DNA of 64,000 bases from JBKBIP01 sp046297495 (GTDB taxonomy: Bacteria > Planctomycetota > Planctomycetia > Gemmatales > Gemmataceae): the NCBI GenBank assembly GCA_046297495.1, contig JBKBIP010000013.1, forward strand, positions 62,001-126,000, in the 5' to 3' direction. Numbering within the stretch: the stretch's first letter is position 1; each line of letters begins with the position of its first letter. The notes beneath the pieces were generated by a model. That model was given only the letters and a program-made list of their open reading frames with translations, was not told the DNA's origin and ran no database searches. Made by a program: the position numbers and the translations under genes. Below, piece by piece: positions 7,964 through 16,316 of this stretch.

Positions 7964-8959
7964 TCAAGAAGCCTTGCGGTCGGCGCGTCCCAAGAAGGCT
8001 TCTTGACCATCGAGGGCCACGATGGTGATGCCGTGACGGTTGGCCAAGGCAATCGTATCTTCTTGGTCGATGATGATGGTCTTGTCCGCTTCGACGGCCA
8101 GGACTTTGCCCCCCGCGCGGTGCATGGTGTCGATGGTCGAGCAACCGATGGTGGGCACGTCGAAGCGCATGTCTTGTTGCGGCTTGGCCACCTTGACGAC
8201 GACGAAGCCGCCGCGCGGACACAACTCCCCCGCGCGCAGGATAGCTCGGTCGGTTCCTTCGATGGCCTCGACCGCCAGCACGGCTTGTTCCTTGACGGCG
8301 ACGCTCTGACCGACATCGAGCCGCCCCATTTCCTTGGCCAATTCCCAGCCGAAGGCGATGTCTTTTTCTTCCTGGCTGTGAATGGCACGCCGAGTCAACA
8401 ATCCCTTGTTCACGAGTAGCTCCGGGCAAATATCCAGGGCCGAGGCGAACGTCATGCCATCCTTGGNNNNNNNNNNNNNNNNNNNNNNNNNNNNNNNNNN
8501 NNNNNNNNNNNNNNNNNNNNNNNNNNNNNNNNNNNNNNNNNNNNNNNNNNNNNNNNNNNNNNNNNNGAACTCGGCGATAACCGTCAACAACAACGTGTCA
8601 TCGCGATTGTCCGCCCGCCGATGGCCATACCAAGTCTTGAGCATCCGCCAATCCGGCCACAGCCGAAAGATACGCCAGGGAACGTTCATCACCACTTTAT
8701 GCACCTTGCCGGCCATGACGATCTGCTGGCAACCTGCGCGGCGAAAACAGCGAATCATCCGCCCCAGCCGCGCCACCCCCGCCCAATAAAAACGCTGGCT
8801 CAAGGAGATCAGCTCCGGCGAGGCTTCATGGCGGATGCCGACGCAGACGACAGGAATTCCCAAGGCGCGGGCCTTCTCCGCGAAAAGAATGGGAAACCGC
8901 CCACTACCGGCGAGCAAGCCGACGGGCGGGCGCGGATGTTCTGTACGGTCCGATGGCAT
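7964..8959 (-). CDS. lpxI: UDP-2,3-diacylglucosamine pyrophosphatase LpxI (with assembly gap)
   Basis: LpxI hydrolyses UDP-2,3-diacylglucosamine to lipid X in lipid A synthesis, in the cytoplasm. Family landmarks are PVGLLAGSGRFPILFAEKAR at the N-terminus, QIVMAGKVHK near residue 77, and after the gap FGWELAKEMGRLDVGQSV, VEAIEGTDRAILRAG and VKVAKPQQDMRFDVPTIG, the most conserved block of the family. A run of 100 N interrupts the gene. The two sides are in the same frame, but the flanking residues (VIAEF before, KDGMTF after) are almost contiguous in the planctomycete LpxI sequences I recall, so the true insert is probably very short (see findings). The ATG at 8959 lies 15 bp after the lpxD stop, so the two genes form an operon. 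Confidence 0.9.
   Translation of the reverse strand: MPSDRTEHPRPPVGLLAGSGRFPILFAEKARALGIPVVCVGIRHEASPELISLSQRFYWAGVARLGRMIRCFRRAGCQQIVMAGKVHKVVMNVPWRIFRLWPDWRMLKTWYGHRRADNRDDTLLLTVIAEFXXXXXXXXXXXXXXXXXXXXXXXXXXXXXXXXXXKDGMTFASALDICPELLVNKGLLTRRAIHSQEEKDIAFGWELAKEMGRLDVGQSVAVKEQAVLAVEAIEGTDRAILRAGELCPRGGFVVVKVAKPQQDMRFDVPTIGCSTIDTMHRAGGKVLAVEADKTIIIDQEDTIALANRHGITIVALDGQEAFLGRADRKAS
8467..8566. other. Assembly gap of 100 N inside lpxI
   Basis: Exactly 100 undetermined bases, a typical placeholder length used by scaffolding programs. The flanks read TTC before and CC-AAG-GAT after (minus strand), so the real number of missing bases must equal 1 plus a multiple of 3 if lpxI is intact. Confidence 0.97.
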
Positions 8960-8974
8960 CGCTTGACTGGGTCC

Positions 8975-10000
8975 TTATTGATCGTCTGAAATCCCTAGCC
9001 GTTTCTTGATCCGATGCACGTCACGGCGGATCACGGGAAGTTTTTCCAATGTCACCATGACACGCGCTTGTAGCTGCGCATCGATGGCGGGGGTCCCCAT
9101 TAGCTTTTTCCCTGGCGGGACATGATGGGCCAAACCGGCTTGGGCGCCGACCTGCACGCCGTCGCCGATGCGCAAGTGATCCGCCACTCCCACTTGCCCC
9201 GCCAACACGACGTACTGCCCCGTTTGGCAGGAACCAGCGATTCCCACCTGGCTGGCGAAGAGGTTGTGTCGGCCAATCTGGCAGTTATGAGCGATTTGCA
9301 CTAAATTATCAATTTTAGTTCCCTGGCCGATGCGTGTCACTTCAAAGGTGGCTCGATCAATGCAGGCGCAAGCGCCGATTTCCACGTCGTCCTCGATTTC
9401 CACGTGCCCCAACTGCGGCACCTTGACATGCCGCCCGTCCTTGAACCGATATCCGTAACCGTCCGCGCCGATCACCGCGTTGGCGTGGATGATGATTCGA
9501 TTGCCGAGAACCGTGCCGTCGTACAGCACCACATGGGGATGCAGCACCACGTCATCGCCGATGCGGCAATGTCGTCCCACGACCGCGCCGTCATGCACCT
9601 GGCACCGCGCTCCCAGGATGCTTCCCGCGCCAATCGAGGCGAAAGGGCCGACGTAGGCATCCGGTCCCAAACGGGCGTCGGGATGAACGGCCGCGCGCGG
9701 ATCGATCCCCGGCGCGCGGGTTTCCTGCCAGCCGCGCAGATGACGCACCACGGACACGAAAGCCATGAGCGGATCGGCCACGCGAATCATGGGGCGGCCG
9801 TTGCCGGTCCATGTCAGCGGCACGAGCACGGCGGAAGCCTGGCTTTGCTCCAGGTTGGCCGCGTGTTTGACATTTTCGATGAAGGTGATGTCCCCCGGCT
9901 GAGCGCTGTGCAAGGGACGCGCGGCTTGAATGACCAGATCGGCGGCGCCGTGGAGTTGACCGTTGACCAACTCCGCCAGCTGTTGCAGCGTGACGCTCAC
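8975..10000 (-). CDS. lpxD: UDP-3-O-acylglucosamine N-acyltransferase LpxD
   Basis: LpxD adds the second acyl chain to UDP-3-O-acylglucosamine, using an acyl-carrier-protein donor, in lipid A synthesis. The N-terminal uridine-binding domain (VTLQQLAELVNGQLHG, then PGDITFIEN) is followed from about residue 95 by left-handed beta-helix hexapeptide repeats (for example DARLGPDAYVGPFASIGAGS). The catalytic histidine lies in NLVQIAHNCQIG, and the family's GIAGSCQTGQYVVLAGQVGV block follows. I chose the GTG at 10000 because it has GGGAG eight bases upstream and gives 341 residues, the usual length; the TTG at 10039 has no ribosome site. lpxI follows after 15 bp. The finding implies lipid A-type outer membrane lipids. 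Confidence 0.95.
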   Translation of the reverse strand: MSVTLQQLAELVNGQLHGAADLVIQAARPLHSAQPGDITFIENVKHAANLEQSQASAVLVPLTWTGNGRPMIRVADPLMAFVSVVRHLRGWQETRAPGIDPRAAVHPDARLGPDAYVGPFASIGAGSILGARCQVHDGAVVGRHCRIGDDVVLHPHVVLYDGTVLGNRIIIHANAVIGADGYGYRFKDGRHVKVPQLGHVEIEDDVEIGACACIDRATFEVTRIGQGTKIDNLVQIAHNCQIGRHNLFASQVGIAGSCQTGQYVVLAGQVGVADHLRIGDGVQVGAQAGLAHHVPPGKKLMGTPAIDAQLQARVMVTLEKLPVIRRDVHRIKKRLGISDDQ

Positions 10001-10246
10001 GCGGGAACTCCCTTTCCACTTGTCAGGAATCGAGTTCAAATCCGGCGAATCGATAGTTCTCCGAAGGCGAGCTGACTATAATCAACGGCCGCCCACCGAA
10101 CAAGAGGAACCGCTACGGGGCTGTTCGAGTGTCCGGTCTGTTCAACAAGCCGTGGAAGATAGGCACCTGCCCTCTTTGCCTAGTTTCACGCCGAACCTGA
10201 CAATCGAACGGCCCAGGAAAGCTTTTGCTCTTGACGGATTTTGATC

Positions 10247-10274
10247 TTGCCAAAAACGCATCTCTTGCTATGGT
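10247..10274 (+). promoter_or_regulatory. Possible sigma-70-like promoter for the lipoprotein gene
   Basis: TTGCCA (10247-10252), a 16-bp spacer and TATGGT (10269-10274) lie about 50 bp before the ATG of the lipoprotein gene. A perfect TATAAT at 10077-10082 lies further upstream but lacks a good -35 box. The 325 bp between lpxD and this gene hold no other feature. Confidence 0.3.
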
Positions 10275-10325
10275 GCCGCCTCTTTTTTTCATACCCAACG
10301 GGGGAATAATCAGGGGGCGGAAGCC

Positions 10326-10718
10326 ATGAAAAGAGGCAGGTTCATGCTGCGCTGGGGGGGTCTGGCGCTGCTGATGGTAATGGGCTGTACCTTGCCGGAA
10401 TATCTTCGCCTCAATTACCACCAAAGCCAGTATGGCGACGGCAGCGACCGGCAAGTATTCGGTCGGCTGGAAGTCGTGGCCAACTCCACGTCGAACGTGT
10501 TGCAGCGTTTGGGCGTGTCGGTCGTCTCGCAAGAGGGAGTGGACGATGTGCGCTTGATCTGTCAAACCAAAAAAGGGAAGCGGTTCGTGCTGATTTTGAG
10601 CCGCGTCCAGCAGCCGCATGGGGAATACACCCACATTCATATCGAGTGGGAAGACAAGAAAGCCGACCCCGTTGGCGTGCTGATCCTAACGCAGATCGCG
10701 CAGCTGCACGGCAGTTGA
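10326..10718 (+). CDS. Small lipoprotein of unknown function
   Basis: A 130-residue ORF preceded by a purine-rich GGGGGCGGAAG site. The N-terminus is a lipoprotein signal: MKRGRFMLRWGGLALLMVMG followed by Cys21, a good match to the lipobox, so the mature protein should be lipid-anchored. The remainder has no domain I recognise; it contains a predicted alternating strand/helix pattern (RLEVVANSTSNVLQRLGVSV, KGKRFVLILSRVQ, YTHIHIEWED), consistent with a small alpha/beta fold. The gene stands alone on the plus strand, diverges from lpxD and is followed by a stem-loop 8 nt after its stop. Confidence 0.7.
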   Translation: MKRGRFMLRWGGLALLMVMGCTLPEYLRLNYHQSQYGDGSDRQVFGRLEVVANSTSNVLQRLGVSVVSQEGVDDVRLICQTKKGKRFVLILSRVQQPHGEYTHIHIEWEDKKADPVGVLILTQIAQLHGS

Positions 10719-10725
10719 CACCGAA

Positions 10726-10756
10726 GCCCCCTGATGGCGCTCCGTCACCAGGGGGC
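10726..10756 (+). terminator. Stem-loop after the lipoprotein gene
   Basis: GCCCCCTG at 10726-10733 pairs with CAGGGGGC at 10749-10756, beginning 8 nt after the lipoprotein stop. It is GC-rich with a 15-nt loop and has no U-tract. Confidence 0.55.
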
Positions 10757-10972
10757 CAACGCCTCGCCGCTCGCCCAATGCCAATGAAAAAGCGGCGGCG
10801 CTCGCCGCGCCACCGCTCCTCCTTGGGTAGGGTCAACTTAATGACAATGCAGGGTAACATAAAGGGGGCCGCATTCGCTTGGGAATGCGGATCCTGCTGC
10901 TATTGGTATCGACCGCCGACGGGAAAATCTTGAGTAAGACGAATCGATGTTGGCGAACAAGGAGAAATAGGC

Positions 10973-11920
10973 ATGGCGGCGATGAACTCGATCACCGTTC
11001 GGCGTCTGGGGCTGGCCGCGACGACATCGCTGTTGTTGCATGGCTTGCTGTTCATGCTACTTGCGCTGCGGGACGCGCCAGGAAGGGAGAGAGACGATAC
11101 GGGGCCGTATATCGATAACCGCGTGACTGGACCTGATATATTCTTAACGCTTGAGGAGTGGGCCGCGCCGGCTCGGCCGCGGCTGTTGCCGGTTGCGTGG
11201 GTCGAGGACGCGGCGCCGCTGCCGGTCGTCGTGCCCGCGCCAGCCAGCAGCCCAACGCCGTGGCAACCCGCGTCCGCCGTCGCCGCATTGCCAACCGCCG
11301 ACCCATCGACCGATACCTCCTCGCCGAGCGACCACGACGCCGCCTCGAATACCCAAACCGGCGCGTCCGCCGCGACCACCTTTTTCCAGATTCCCGCCAC
11401 CGGACAAGCCGTCGTCTATGTGATCGATGGCTCGGCCAGTATGGGGCTGTTCGGGCGTTTCGATGCCGCTCGCCGCGAGCTGATCGCCAGTTTGGAACAA
11501 CTGCCGACGACCGCGCGCTTTCATGTCATCGTTTATAATCGCTTCGTGGCTGTCCTTCCCGGCAGCAAGCCCACGGAATTACTCCCCGCCACGCCCACGA
11601 ACCTCACGAAGACCATCGCTTGGCTGCGTTCCCTGCGCCCGGAAGGGGGCACGGACCATCTGCCCGCCTTGCGGCGCGCCTTGCTGCTCCGACCCGACGT
11701 GCTTTACTTCCTCACCGACGCCGATGATTTGCTGGCTACTCATGTTCAAGAATTGACCAACTTCAACCAGAACCGAACTCGCATCCATGCCTTGGAGATG
11801 GAGGCACCGAATCCGCACCGTGCCGACATGCCGTTGCAGCTCCTTGCTCGGTGGAACAACGGCCGCTACCGCTGCGTGGCGGAAGTAATCCAGGGGACCG
11901 GCACGCTGTCCCGTCCGTAG
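10973..11920 (+). CDS. Membrane-anchored von Willebrand factor A (VWA) domain protein
   Basis: A 315-residue protein. An N-terminal membrane segment (LAATTSLLLHGLLFMLLAL, residues ~13-31) resembles the anchor of TonB-like proteins. It is followed by a low-complexity Pro/Ala/Thr-rich linker (residues ~70-130) and a VWA domain from about residue 140. The MIDAS metal site is visible as D-G-S-A-S in VVYVIDGSASM, and a GGTD further on supplies the expected Thr/Asp. VWA domains bind ligands through a divalent metal; the partner is unknown. The start ATG has a strong AAGGAG site. The gene converges with mqnD, with only 28 bp between the stops. Confidence 0.8.
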   Translation: MAAMNSITVRRLGLAATTSLLLHGLLFMLLALRDAPGRERDDTGPYIDNRVTGPDIFLTLEEWAAPARPRLLPVAWVEDAAPLPVVVPAPASSPTPWQPASAVAALPTADPSTDTSSPSDHDAASNTQTGASAATTFFQIPATGQAVVYVIDGSASMGLFGRFDAARRELIASLEQLPTTARFHVIVYNRFVAVLPGSKPTELLPATPTNLTKTIAWLRSLRPEGGTDHLPALRRALLLRPDVLYFLTDADDLLATHVQELTNFNQNRTRIHALEMEAPNPHRADMPLQLLARWNNGRYRCVAEVIQGTGTLSRP

Positions 11921-11948
11921 CTTCAGCGACCCGAACGACCAAACATGC

Positions 11949-12788
11949 TCACTCGACAAACTCCACCGCCACCGGTTTGTCGATGATCCCTGCTTGATGC
12001 GCTTCTTCCAACAGACGCTGAACGGCGGCGCGGCCGCGCGGGCCGTAATCGAGAGTCCAGTCATTGACGTACATACCGACAAAGCGATCCGCTAACGCCT
12101 TGTCCATGTCGCGGGCGTATTGCAAGGCATATTCCAAGGCGGCGTCGCGGTGGGCCAGGCTGTAGCGAATACTCTCTTTGAGCAAGCGGCTGATCTCGCG
12201 CATGGTGTCAGCCCCCAGATCGCGGCGGACGACGTTGCCCCCCAGCGGCAGCGGCAAGCCGGTCTTCTCTTGCCACCATACGCCCAGGTCCACGACCAGG
12301 TGCAGCCCCTGATTTTGGAAGGTCAATTGGCCTTCGTGAATGATCAAGCCAGCGTCATACGTGCCGGCGCTCACTTGGGCAATGATCTGATCAAAGGGAA
12401 CCACTTCATGCCGAAAGCCCTGGGGCAGCAGCAAGCGCAGCGTCAGAAACGCCGTGGTGAGCGTCCCCGGCACGGCGATGCACACGTGCTGTAAATCACT
12501 CCGGTTCATCGGCTGGCGGGCCACGACCATCGGCCCGTACTGGTCCCCCATGCTGCAACCGCTCGGCAGCAGGGCGTACTTGTCGAGCAGATAAGCGTAA
12601 GCGTGGATGCTGACGGCGGATACCTCCAGCTCGCCGCGCATGGCCCGGCGATTGAGCGTTTCGATGTCTTGCAGCTCGTGGCGAAATTGGAGGTTGCCGG
12701 TGTCGATCTTGTCATGAGCGAGCGCGTAAAACATGAACGCATCGTCGGGGTCGGGGCTATGACCGACGGTGATGAGCTGCTTCGTCAT
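11949..12788 (-). CDS. mqnD: 1,4-dihydroxy-6-naphthoate synthase MqnD (futalosine pathway)
   Basis: MqnD converts cyclic de-hypoxanthine futalosine to 1,4-dihydroxy-6-naphthoate in the futalosine route to menaquinone, in the cytoplasm. The diagnostic N-terminal GHSPDPDDAFMFYAL, the EVSAVSIHAYAYL stretch, and GLIIHEGQLTFQ plus LPLPLGGNVVRRDL are all present and in the right order. The ATG at 12788 has GAGGAA upstream and gives 279 residues, normal for the family; the in-frame GTG at 12827 adds residues with no similarity. No other mqn gene lies in the window. The presence of this gene argues that the organism makes menaquinone by the futalosine route rather than the classical Men route. Confidence 0.93.
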   Translation of the reverse strand: MTKQLITVGHSPDPDDAFMFYALAHDKIDTGNLQFRHELQDIETLNRRAMRGELEVSAVSIHAYAYLLDKYALLPSGCSMGDQYGPMVVARQPMNRSDLQHVCIAVPGTLTTAFLTLRLLLPQGFRHEVVPFDQIIAQVSAGTYDAGLIIHEGQLTFQNQGLHLVVDLGVWWQEKTGLPLPLGGNVVRRDLGADTMREISRLLKESIRYSLAHRDAALEYALQYARDMDKALADRFVGMYVNDWTLDYGPRGRAAVQRLLEEAHQAGIIDKPVAVEFVE

Positions 12789-12887
12789 GGAGTTCCTCGG
12801 CGTGTGGGGAATCTGGGTGGGAGTCACATCTGCTCTAAACTTATCTGTACGATATCCTCGTGCTTTTTGTAGTATTTCGACTCGTTG

Positions 12888-12933
12888 GATTAATCGGTTC
12901 GCGCTCGGAAAGGCGCGAGCGAATCACTGAATC
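12888..12933. repeat. Hairpin repeat (GATTCATCG family), copy 1
   Basis: GATTAATCGGTTCGCG at 12888-12903 and an imperfect complement ending in ACTGAATC at 12933 form a hairpin upstream of mqnD and just past the accC stop. Its left arm resembles those at 20971 and 40515. It could terminate accC transcription on the minus strand. Confidence 0.5.
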
Positions 12934-12960
12934 CCCACATTCATTCGAGGTGGACGCCCC

Positions 12961-14334
12961 CTATGCCGAGACGGCAATCCGTTCCTCGGCGCGGGGTTTC
13001 CAGGTGCGCTCGATGAAGGTAGTATCGACGTGTCCTTCCACGAAGGCGGAATGGCTGAAGATTTCGCGGTGGATGGGGATGGTGGTCTTGATCCCTTCGA
13101 CGACGAACTCGGCCAGCGCCCGTTTCATGCAGGCGATGGCTTCGGCGCGGGTCGGCTGATGCACCAACAGCTTCGCCACGAGGGAGTCATAGTTGGGGGG
13201 CACCCGATAGTTGGTCACGACATGACTATCCAAGCGCACGCCAGGGCCGCCAGGAGGTTGCCAGCGCGTGACCAAGCCGGGAGAGGGACGGAAGTCCATG
13301 GCGGGGTCCTCGGCGTTGATCCGGCATTCGATGGCGGAGCCGCGCTGGGGAATGTCCTCTTGGCGGAAGGACAATGGCTCGCCGGCGGCAATGCGAATCT
13401 GTTGGCGGACCAAGTCGATCCCCGTGACCAGCTCCGTGACCGGGTGTTCCACCTGGATGCGGGCGTTGACTTCGATGAAGTAAAAGCGATGGTCCTTATC
13501 AACGAGAAATTCACAGGTGCCGGCGTTGTGATAACCCGCCAGTTTGGCGAGCCGCACGGCGGCGGCACATATTTCCTGGCGCACTTCAGCGGGCAAATTG
13601 GGGGCCGGTGATTCCTCGACCAGCTTTTGATGGCGGCGTTGCAACGAGCATTCCCGCTCCCACAGGTGAACGGCGTTACCATGCCGGTCGGCCAGGATTT
13701 GCACCTCGATATGGCGCGGCTGCTCGATGTATTTCTCCAGATAGACGCTGCCATCCTTGAAGGCGCTTTCCGCTTCCTGCCGGGCCGCTTGCAGGCCGCT
13801 GCGCAGGCTGATGTCGTTGCGTGCCACCCTCATGCCGCGCCCGCCGCCCCCCGCCGCCGCCTTGATCAACACCGGAAAGCCCATGTGATGCGCCAGCTCC
13901 AACGCTTCGGTGTCGCTGGTGATCAAGCCTTCGCTGCCGGGCACGACGGGGACTTGGGCTTGTTTGGCCAATTTGCGGGCTTCGTTCTTGTTCCCCAACA
14001 AGCGCATGGCCTCTTGCGGCGGGCCGATGAACTCGATGTTGCAAGAGCGGCAAATCTCCGCGAAATGCGCGTTCTCGGACAAGAAGCCGTAGCCGGGATG
14101 GATGGCCTGGACGTTGGCGATCTCGGCGGCGCTGATCAGACGGGGGATGTTCAAGTAACTTTCGGTGGCGATGGGAGGACCGATGCAGATTTTCTCATCC
14201 GCGAAATCCAAATAGGGCGCGCCGCGATCCGCTTCGCTGAAGACGGCCACGACCTCAATTCCCAGGTCTCGGCACGCCCGGATCACGCGCAAGGCAATTT
14301 CACCACGATTGGCTACGAGGATGCGTTGAAACAT
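12961..14334 (-). CDS. accC: Biotin carboxylase subunit of acetyl-CoA carboxylase
   Basis: AccC carboxylates the biotin carried by AccB with ATP and bicarbonate, the first half of malonyl-CoA formation for fatty acid synthesis. At 457 residues it has the normal length. The N-terminal FQRILVANRGEIALRVIRAC, the ATP-grasp glycine loop (AAAGGGGRGMR, residues ~160-170), YLEKYIEQPRHIE, ECSLQRRHQKL and the catalytic FYFIEVNARIQVEHPVTE block are all intact. The C-terminal tail after about residue 445 (KPRAEERIAVSA) is slightly extended. accB lies 63 bp upstream on the same strand, separated by a GC-rich hairpin, so the pair is likely one transcript. Confidence 0.97.
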   Translation of the reverse strand: MFQRILVANRGEIALRVIRACRDLGIEVVAVFSEADRGAPYLDFADEKICIGPPIATESYLNIPRLISAAEIANVQAIHPGYGFLSENAHFAEICRSCNIEFIGPPQEAMRLLGNKNEARKLAKQAQVPVVPGSEGLITSDTEALELAHHMGFPVLIKAAAGGGGRGMRVARNDISLRSGLQAARQEAESAFKDGSVYLEKYIEQPRHIEVQILADRHGNAVHLWERECSLQRRHQKLVEESPAPNLPAEVRQEICAAAVRLAKLAGYHNAGTCEFLVDKDHRFYFIEVNARIQVEHPVTELVTGIDLVRQQIRIAAGEPLSFRQEDIPQRGSAIECRINAEDPAMDFRPSPGLVTRWQPPGGPGVRLDSHVVTNYRVPPNYDSLVAKLLVHQPTRAEAIACMKRALAEFVVEGIKTTIPIHREIFSHSAFVEGHVDTTFIERTWKPRAEERIAVSA

Positions 14335-14368
14335 GGTTCCCGTGACAAGTGACGAACATTAATCGTTT

Positions 14369-14398
14369 AGCGTGCGCCCCGCGGGGGAGCGCGACGCT
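14369..14398. repeat. GC-rich hairpin between accB and accC
   Basis: AGCGT at 14369-14373 and ACGCT at 14394-14398 enclose a nearly self-complementary core around CCCCGCGGGG. On the minus strand it starts at the accB stop codon and precedes accC, where it could reduce read-through or protect the accB end. Very similar palindromes are, from memory, frequent in related genomes. Confidence 0.5.
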
Positions 14399-14910
14399 TA
14401 TCCGGTTGGGTCCACCTTGAACAGCGGCGTGTTGTATTCCACGGGTTGCTGATTCTCGACGAGCATTTCCACGATCACACCCGTGCAATCGGCGGTGATC
14501 TCATTGAAAATCTTCATGGCCTCAATGAGACAGACCACCGTATCGGGCTTGACGCGCGAGCCGGCTTTGACGAACGGCTCCGCGCCGGGAGTGGGAGAGG
14601 CGTAGAATGTCCCTGGCGTGGGACTGCGGATATATTGGTACTCTTTTTCCGGTGCGGTTTTCGACTCGGCAGCCGCTGGCGCGGGGGCCGGGGTGGAGGC
14701 GGCCGGCGTGGAGGTCGGCACCGTCGCCGGCAGCGCGGCCGTCACGATAGGGCCGTTCATGCCACGCCGCAAGCGAATGCGCAACTCTCCTTCGCGCAGA
14801 TCAATCTCACTCAGGTCATGCCGGCTCATCAGAGCCACCAGATGCCGGATCGTTTTGATATCGAAAGGTCCTGGTTGGTTGGTCGCATCGTTGGCCACGG
14901 CATCTCCCAT
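14398..14910 (-). CDS. accB: Biotin carboxyl carrier protein of acetyl-CoA carboxylase
   Basis: AccB carries the biotin that AccC carboxylates. The protein has 170 residues: an N-terminal helical part (FDIKTIRHLVALMSRHDLSEIDL), a Pro/Ala/Thr-rich flexible linker (residues ~65-90), and a biotinyl domain with the biotin-accepting lysine in EAMKIFNEI near residue 133. PTPGTFYASPTPGAEPFVK is the usual entry to this domain. The ATG at 14910 has GGAAG nine bases upstream; the longer frame from a GTG at 15036 overlaps the upstream peptidase gene and lacks similarity. The order peptidase-accB-accC on one strand suggests an operon. Confidence 0.95.
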   Translation of the reverse strand: MGDAVANDATNQPGPFDIKTIRHLVALMSRHDLSEIDLREGELRIRLRRGMNGPIVTAALPATVPTSTPAASTPAPAPAAAESKTAPEKEYQYIRSPTPGTFYASPTPGAEPFVKAGSRVKPDTVVCLIEAMKIFNEITADCTGVIVEMLVENQQPVEYNTPLFKVDPTG

Positions 14911-15032
14911 GCTGATCGCTTCCAAGACGCTGAGGAATGACTCCTCCGCTGATCCATCCTGATTCGTTTGCTGAAGCGATTCATGGTTTCGCGCTCGACA
15001 GCGTGCGCGAACCGATGAATCTGGACGTCCCC

Positions 15033-16163
15033 TCACAATTCGATCATCGCGGCGGCGAAATCCCGGGGCACCTGGGACAACACTTCGGCCCCCTCTTCCG
15101 TCACCAGGACATCATCCTCGATGCGGACTCCACCCCAGCCAGGAAGATAGATGCCCGGTTCAATGGTCACGACCATGCCCGCCTGGAGCACATCGGTCGA
15201 ATTCGCTCGCACCGCTGGGGCTTCATGCACTTGCAAGCCCAAGCCGTGCCCCAAACCGTGGGTGAAATGCTCTCCCCAGCCCGCCTCGGCGATGACACCC
15301 CGCGCGACGGCATCCACATCCGCCGCCTTCACGCCGGGACGAACGGCTTGGATGGCTTGTTGTTGCGCTGCCAGGACGACCACATGGATGCTTTCCAATT
15401 TCGCTTCCCAGCGTTTCGACTGGGTAGTTCGCGTCGGCAAACTCGTTGTATGGGTTCGGAGAACGCGCGTCAAGTCGCTTTTGTAGAACGGCCCGCTGGC
15501 CCCCCAATCGACCAACAGCAACGGCGATTCGTGGACGCGCTTGCAGGTCGGCGGGGCGTGCGGCAAGGCGGCACGCTCGCCGACGGCGACGATGCTGGGG
15601 AAGCTACCGCACTTCCCCCCGGCTCGGCGAATGTACAGCTCCAAGGCGTCGCTCAAGGTCTTTTCATCGTCATCAGAACGCAACATGACCCGAAACATGG
15701 CGAAGGCTCGCTCGGCCATGCGAATCGCTTCCCGAATTTGCTCGATCTCCGACGGGTCCTTGACCGCGCGCAGCTTTTCGACTCGGTCCCGCGCCCCCTT
15801 CCAGTCGTAAGTCGGCGCCAGTTGCCGCAGCGCTTCCCACTCGGCCACGCTCAGATGGCCACTTTCAAACCCCACGCCACGGCTGCTGAGCTGGTTGAGC
15901 ACCTCCGCCGTCGCTTGCGGCAAGGTCTGCGTCGGTGGCCGGATGTGGGCTTCCAGTCCGGGGCATTCCTCTTGAATCTGTTCGGTGAACCGGCCATCGC
16001 TGACCAAAATGGCGTGCCGCCGATGGAGAAGCAAATAACTGCTCTCGCCGCTGAAACCTGTCAAATAGGTGACATTAACTGGATTACTGATGAGCAGCAC
16101 ATCCAGACTTTCTTCCTTGAAACAGCGCGCCAGCCGTTGCCGCCGCCGAGCGGGATAATCCAT
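15033..16163 (-). CDS. M24 family Xaa-Pro aminopeptidase-like metallopeptidase
   Basis: A 376-residue protein with the two-domain layout of Xaa-Pro aminopeptidase/prolidase: an N-terminal creatinase-like domain (residues 1 to ~130, with PVNVTYLTGFSGESSYLLL) and a C-terminal pita-bread metallopeptidase domain. All five dinuclear metal ligands are recognisable: Asp in LLVDWGA, Asp in FYKSDLTR, His in THGLGHGLG, Glu in TIEPGIY and Glu in RIEDDVLV. It should remove an N-terminal residue preceding proline or cleave X-Pro dipeptides; which of these cannot be decided from sequence. A peptidase of this type before accB-accC is a common arrangement, though no functional link is implied. accB begins 122 bp downstream. 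Confidence 0.88.
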   Translation of the reverse strand: MDYPARRRQRLARCFKEESLDVLLISNPVNVTYLTGFSGESSYLLLHRRHAILVSDGRFTEQIQEECPGLEAHIRPPTQTLPQATAEVLNQLSSRGVGFESGHLSVAEWEALRQLAPTYDWKGARDRVEKLRAVKDPSEIEQIREAIRMAERAFAMFRVMLRSDDDEKTLSDALELYIRRAGGKCGSFPSIVAVGERAALPHAPPTCKRVHESPLLLVDWGASGPFYKSDLTRVLRTHTTSLPTRTTQSKRWEAKLESIHVVVLAAQQQAIQAVRPGVKAADVDAVARGVIAEAGWGEHFTHGLGHGLGLQVHEAPAVRANSTDVLQAGMVVTIEPGIYLPGWGGVRIEDDVLVTEEGAEVLSQVPRDFAAAMIEL

Positions 16164-16232
16164 GCTGCTTTCTCTCCACGTGCTGATCGAGGTGGCGAGG
16201 TTTGGTTTGGCGATTCCATCCGTAAGAGTCTG

Positions 16233-16316
16233 TCCGAAAAAGTTTGTGGGTCACGTTTGTAACGTGCCTGTGCGGGTCTCGGCACGTTGGAAACGTGCCC
16301 CATGAGCTTTTTCGGA
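16233..16316. repeat. 84-bp imperfect palindrome (possible miniature element)
   Basis: TCCGAAAAAG at 16233-16242 pairs with CTTTTTCGGA at 16307-16316, and inside them CACGTT/AACGTG segments continue the symmetry. It lies in the 410-bp space upstream of the M24 peptidase gene. The remainder of 16164-16573 shows no gene I can support. I recall similar palindromes scattered in related planctomycete genomes, but cannot check that here. Confidence 0.6.

Noticed and set aside
8467..8566. A 34-residue insertion in LpxI
   Set aside because: It consists only of undetermined bases; the length is a scaffolding placeholder, not sequence evidence.
10021..10100. tRNA-like GTTCAAATCC stretch
   Set aside because: No acceptor stem, D-loop or anticodon arm can be built around it.
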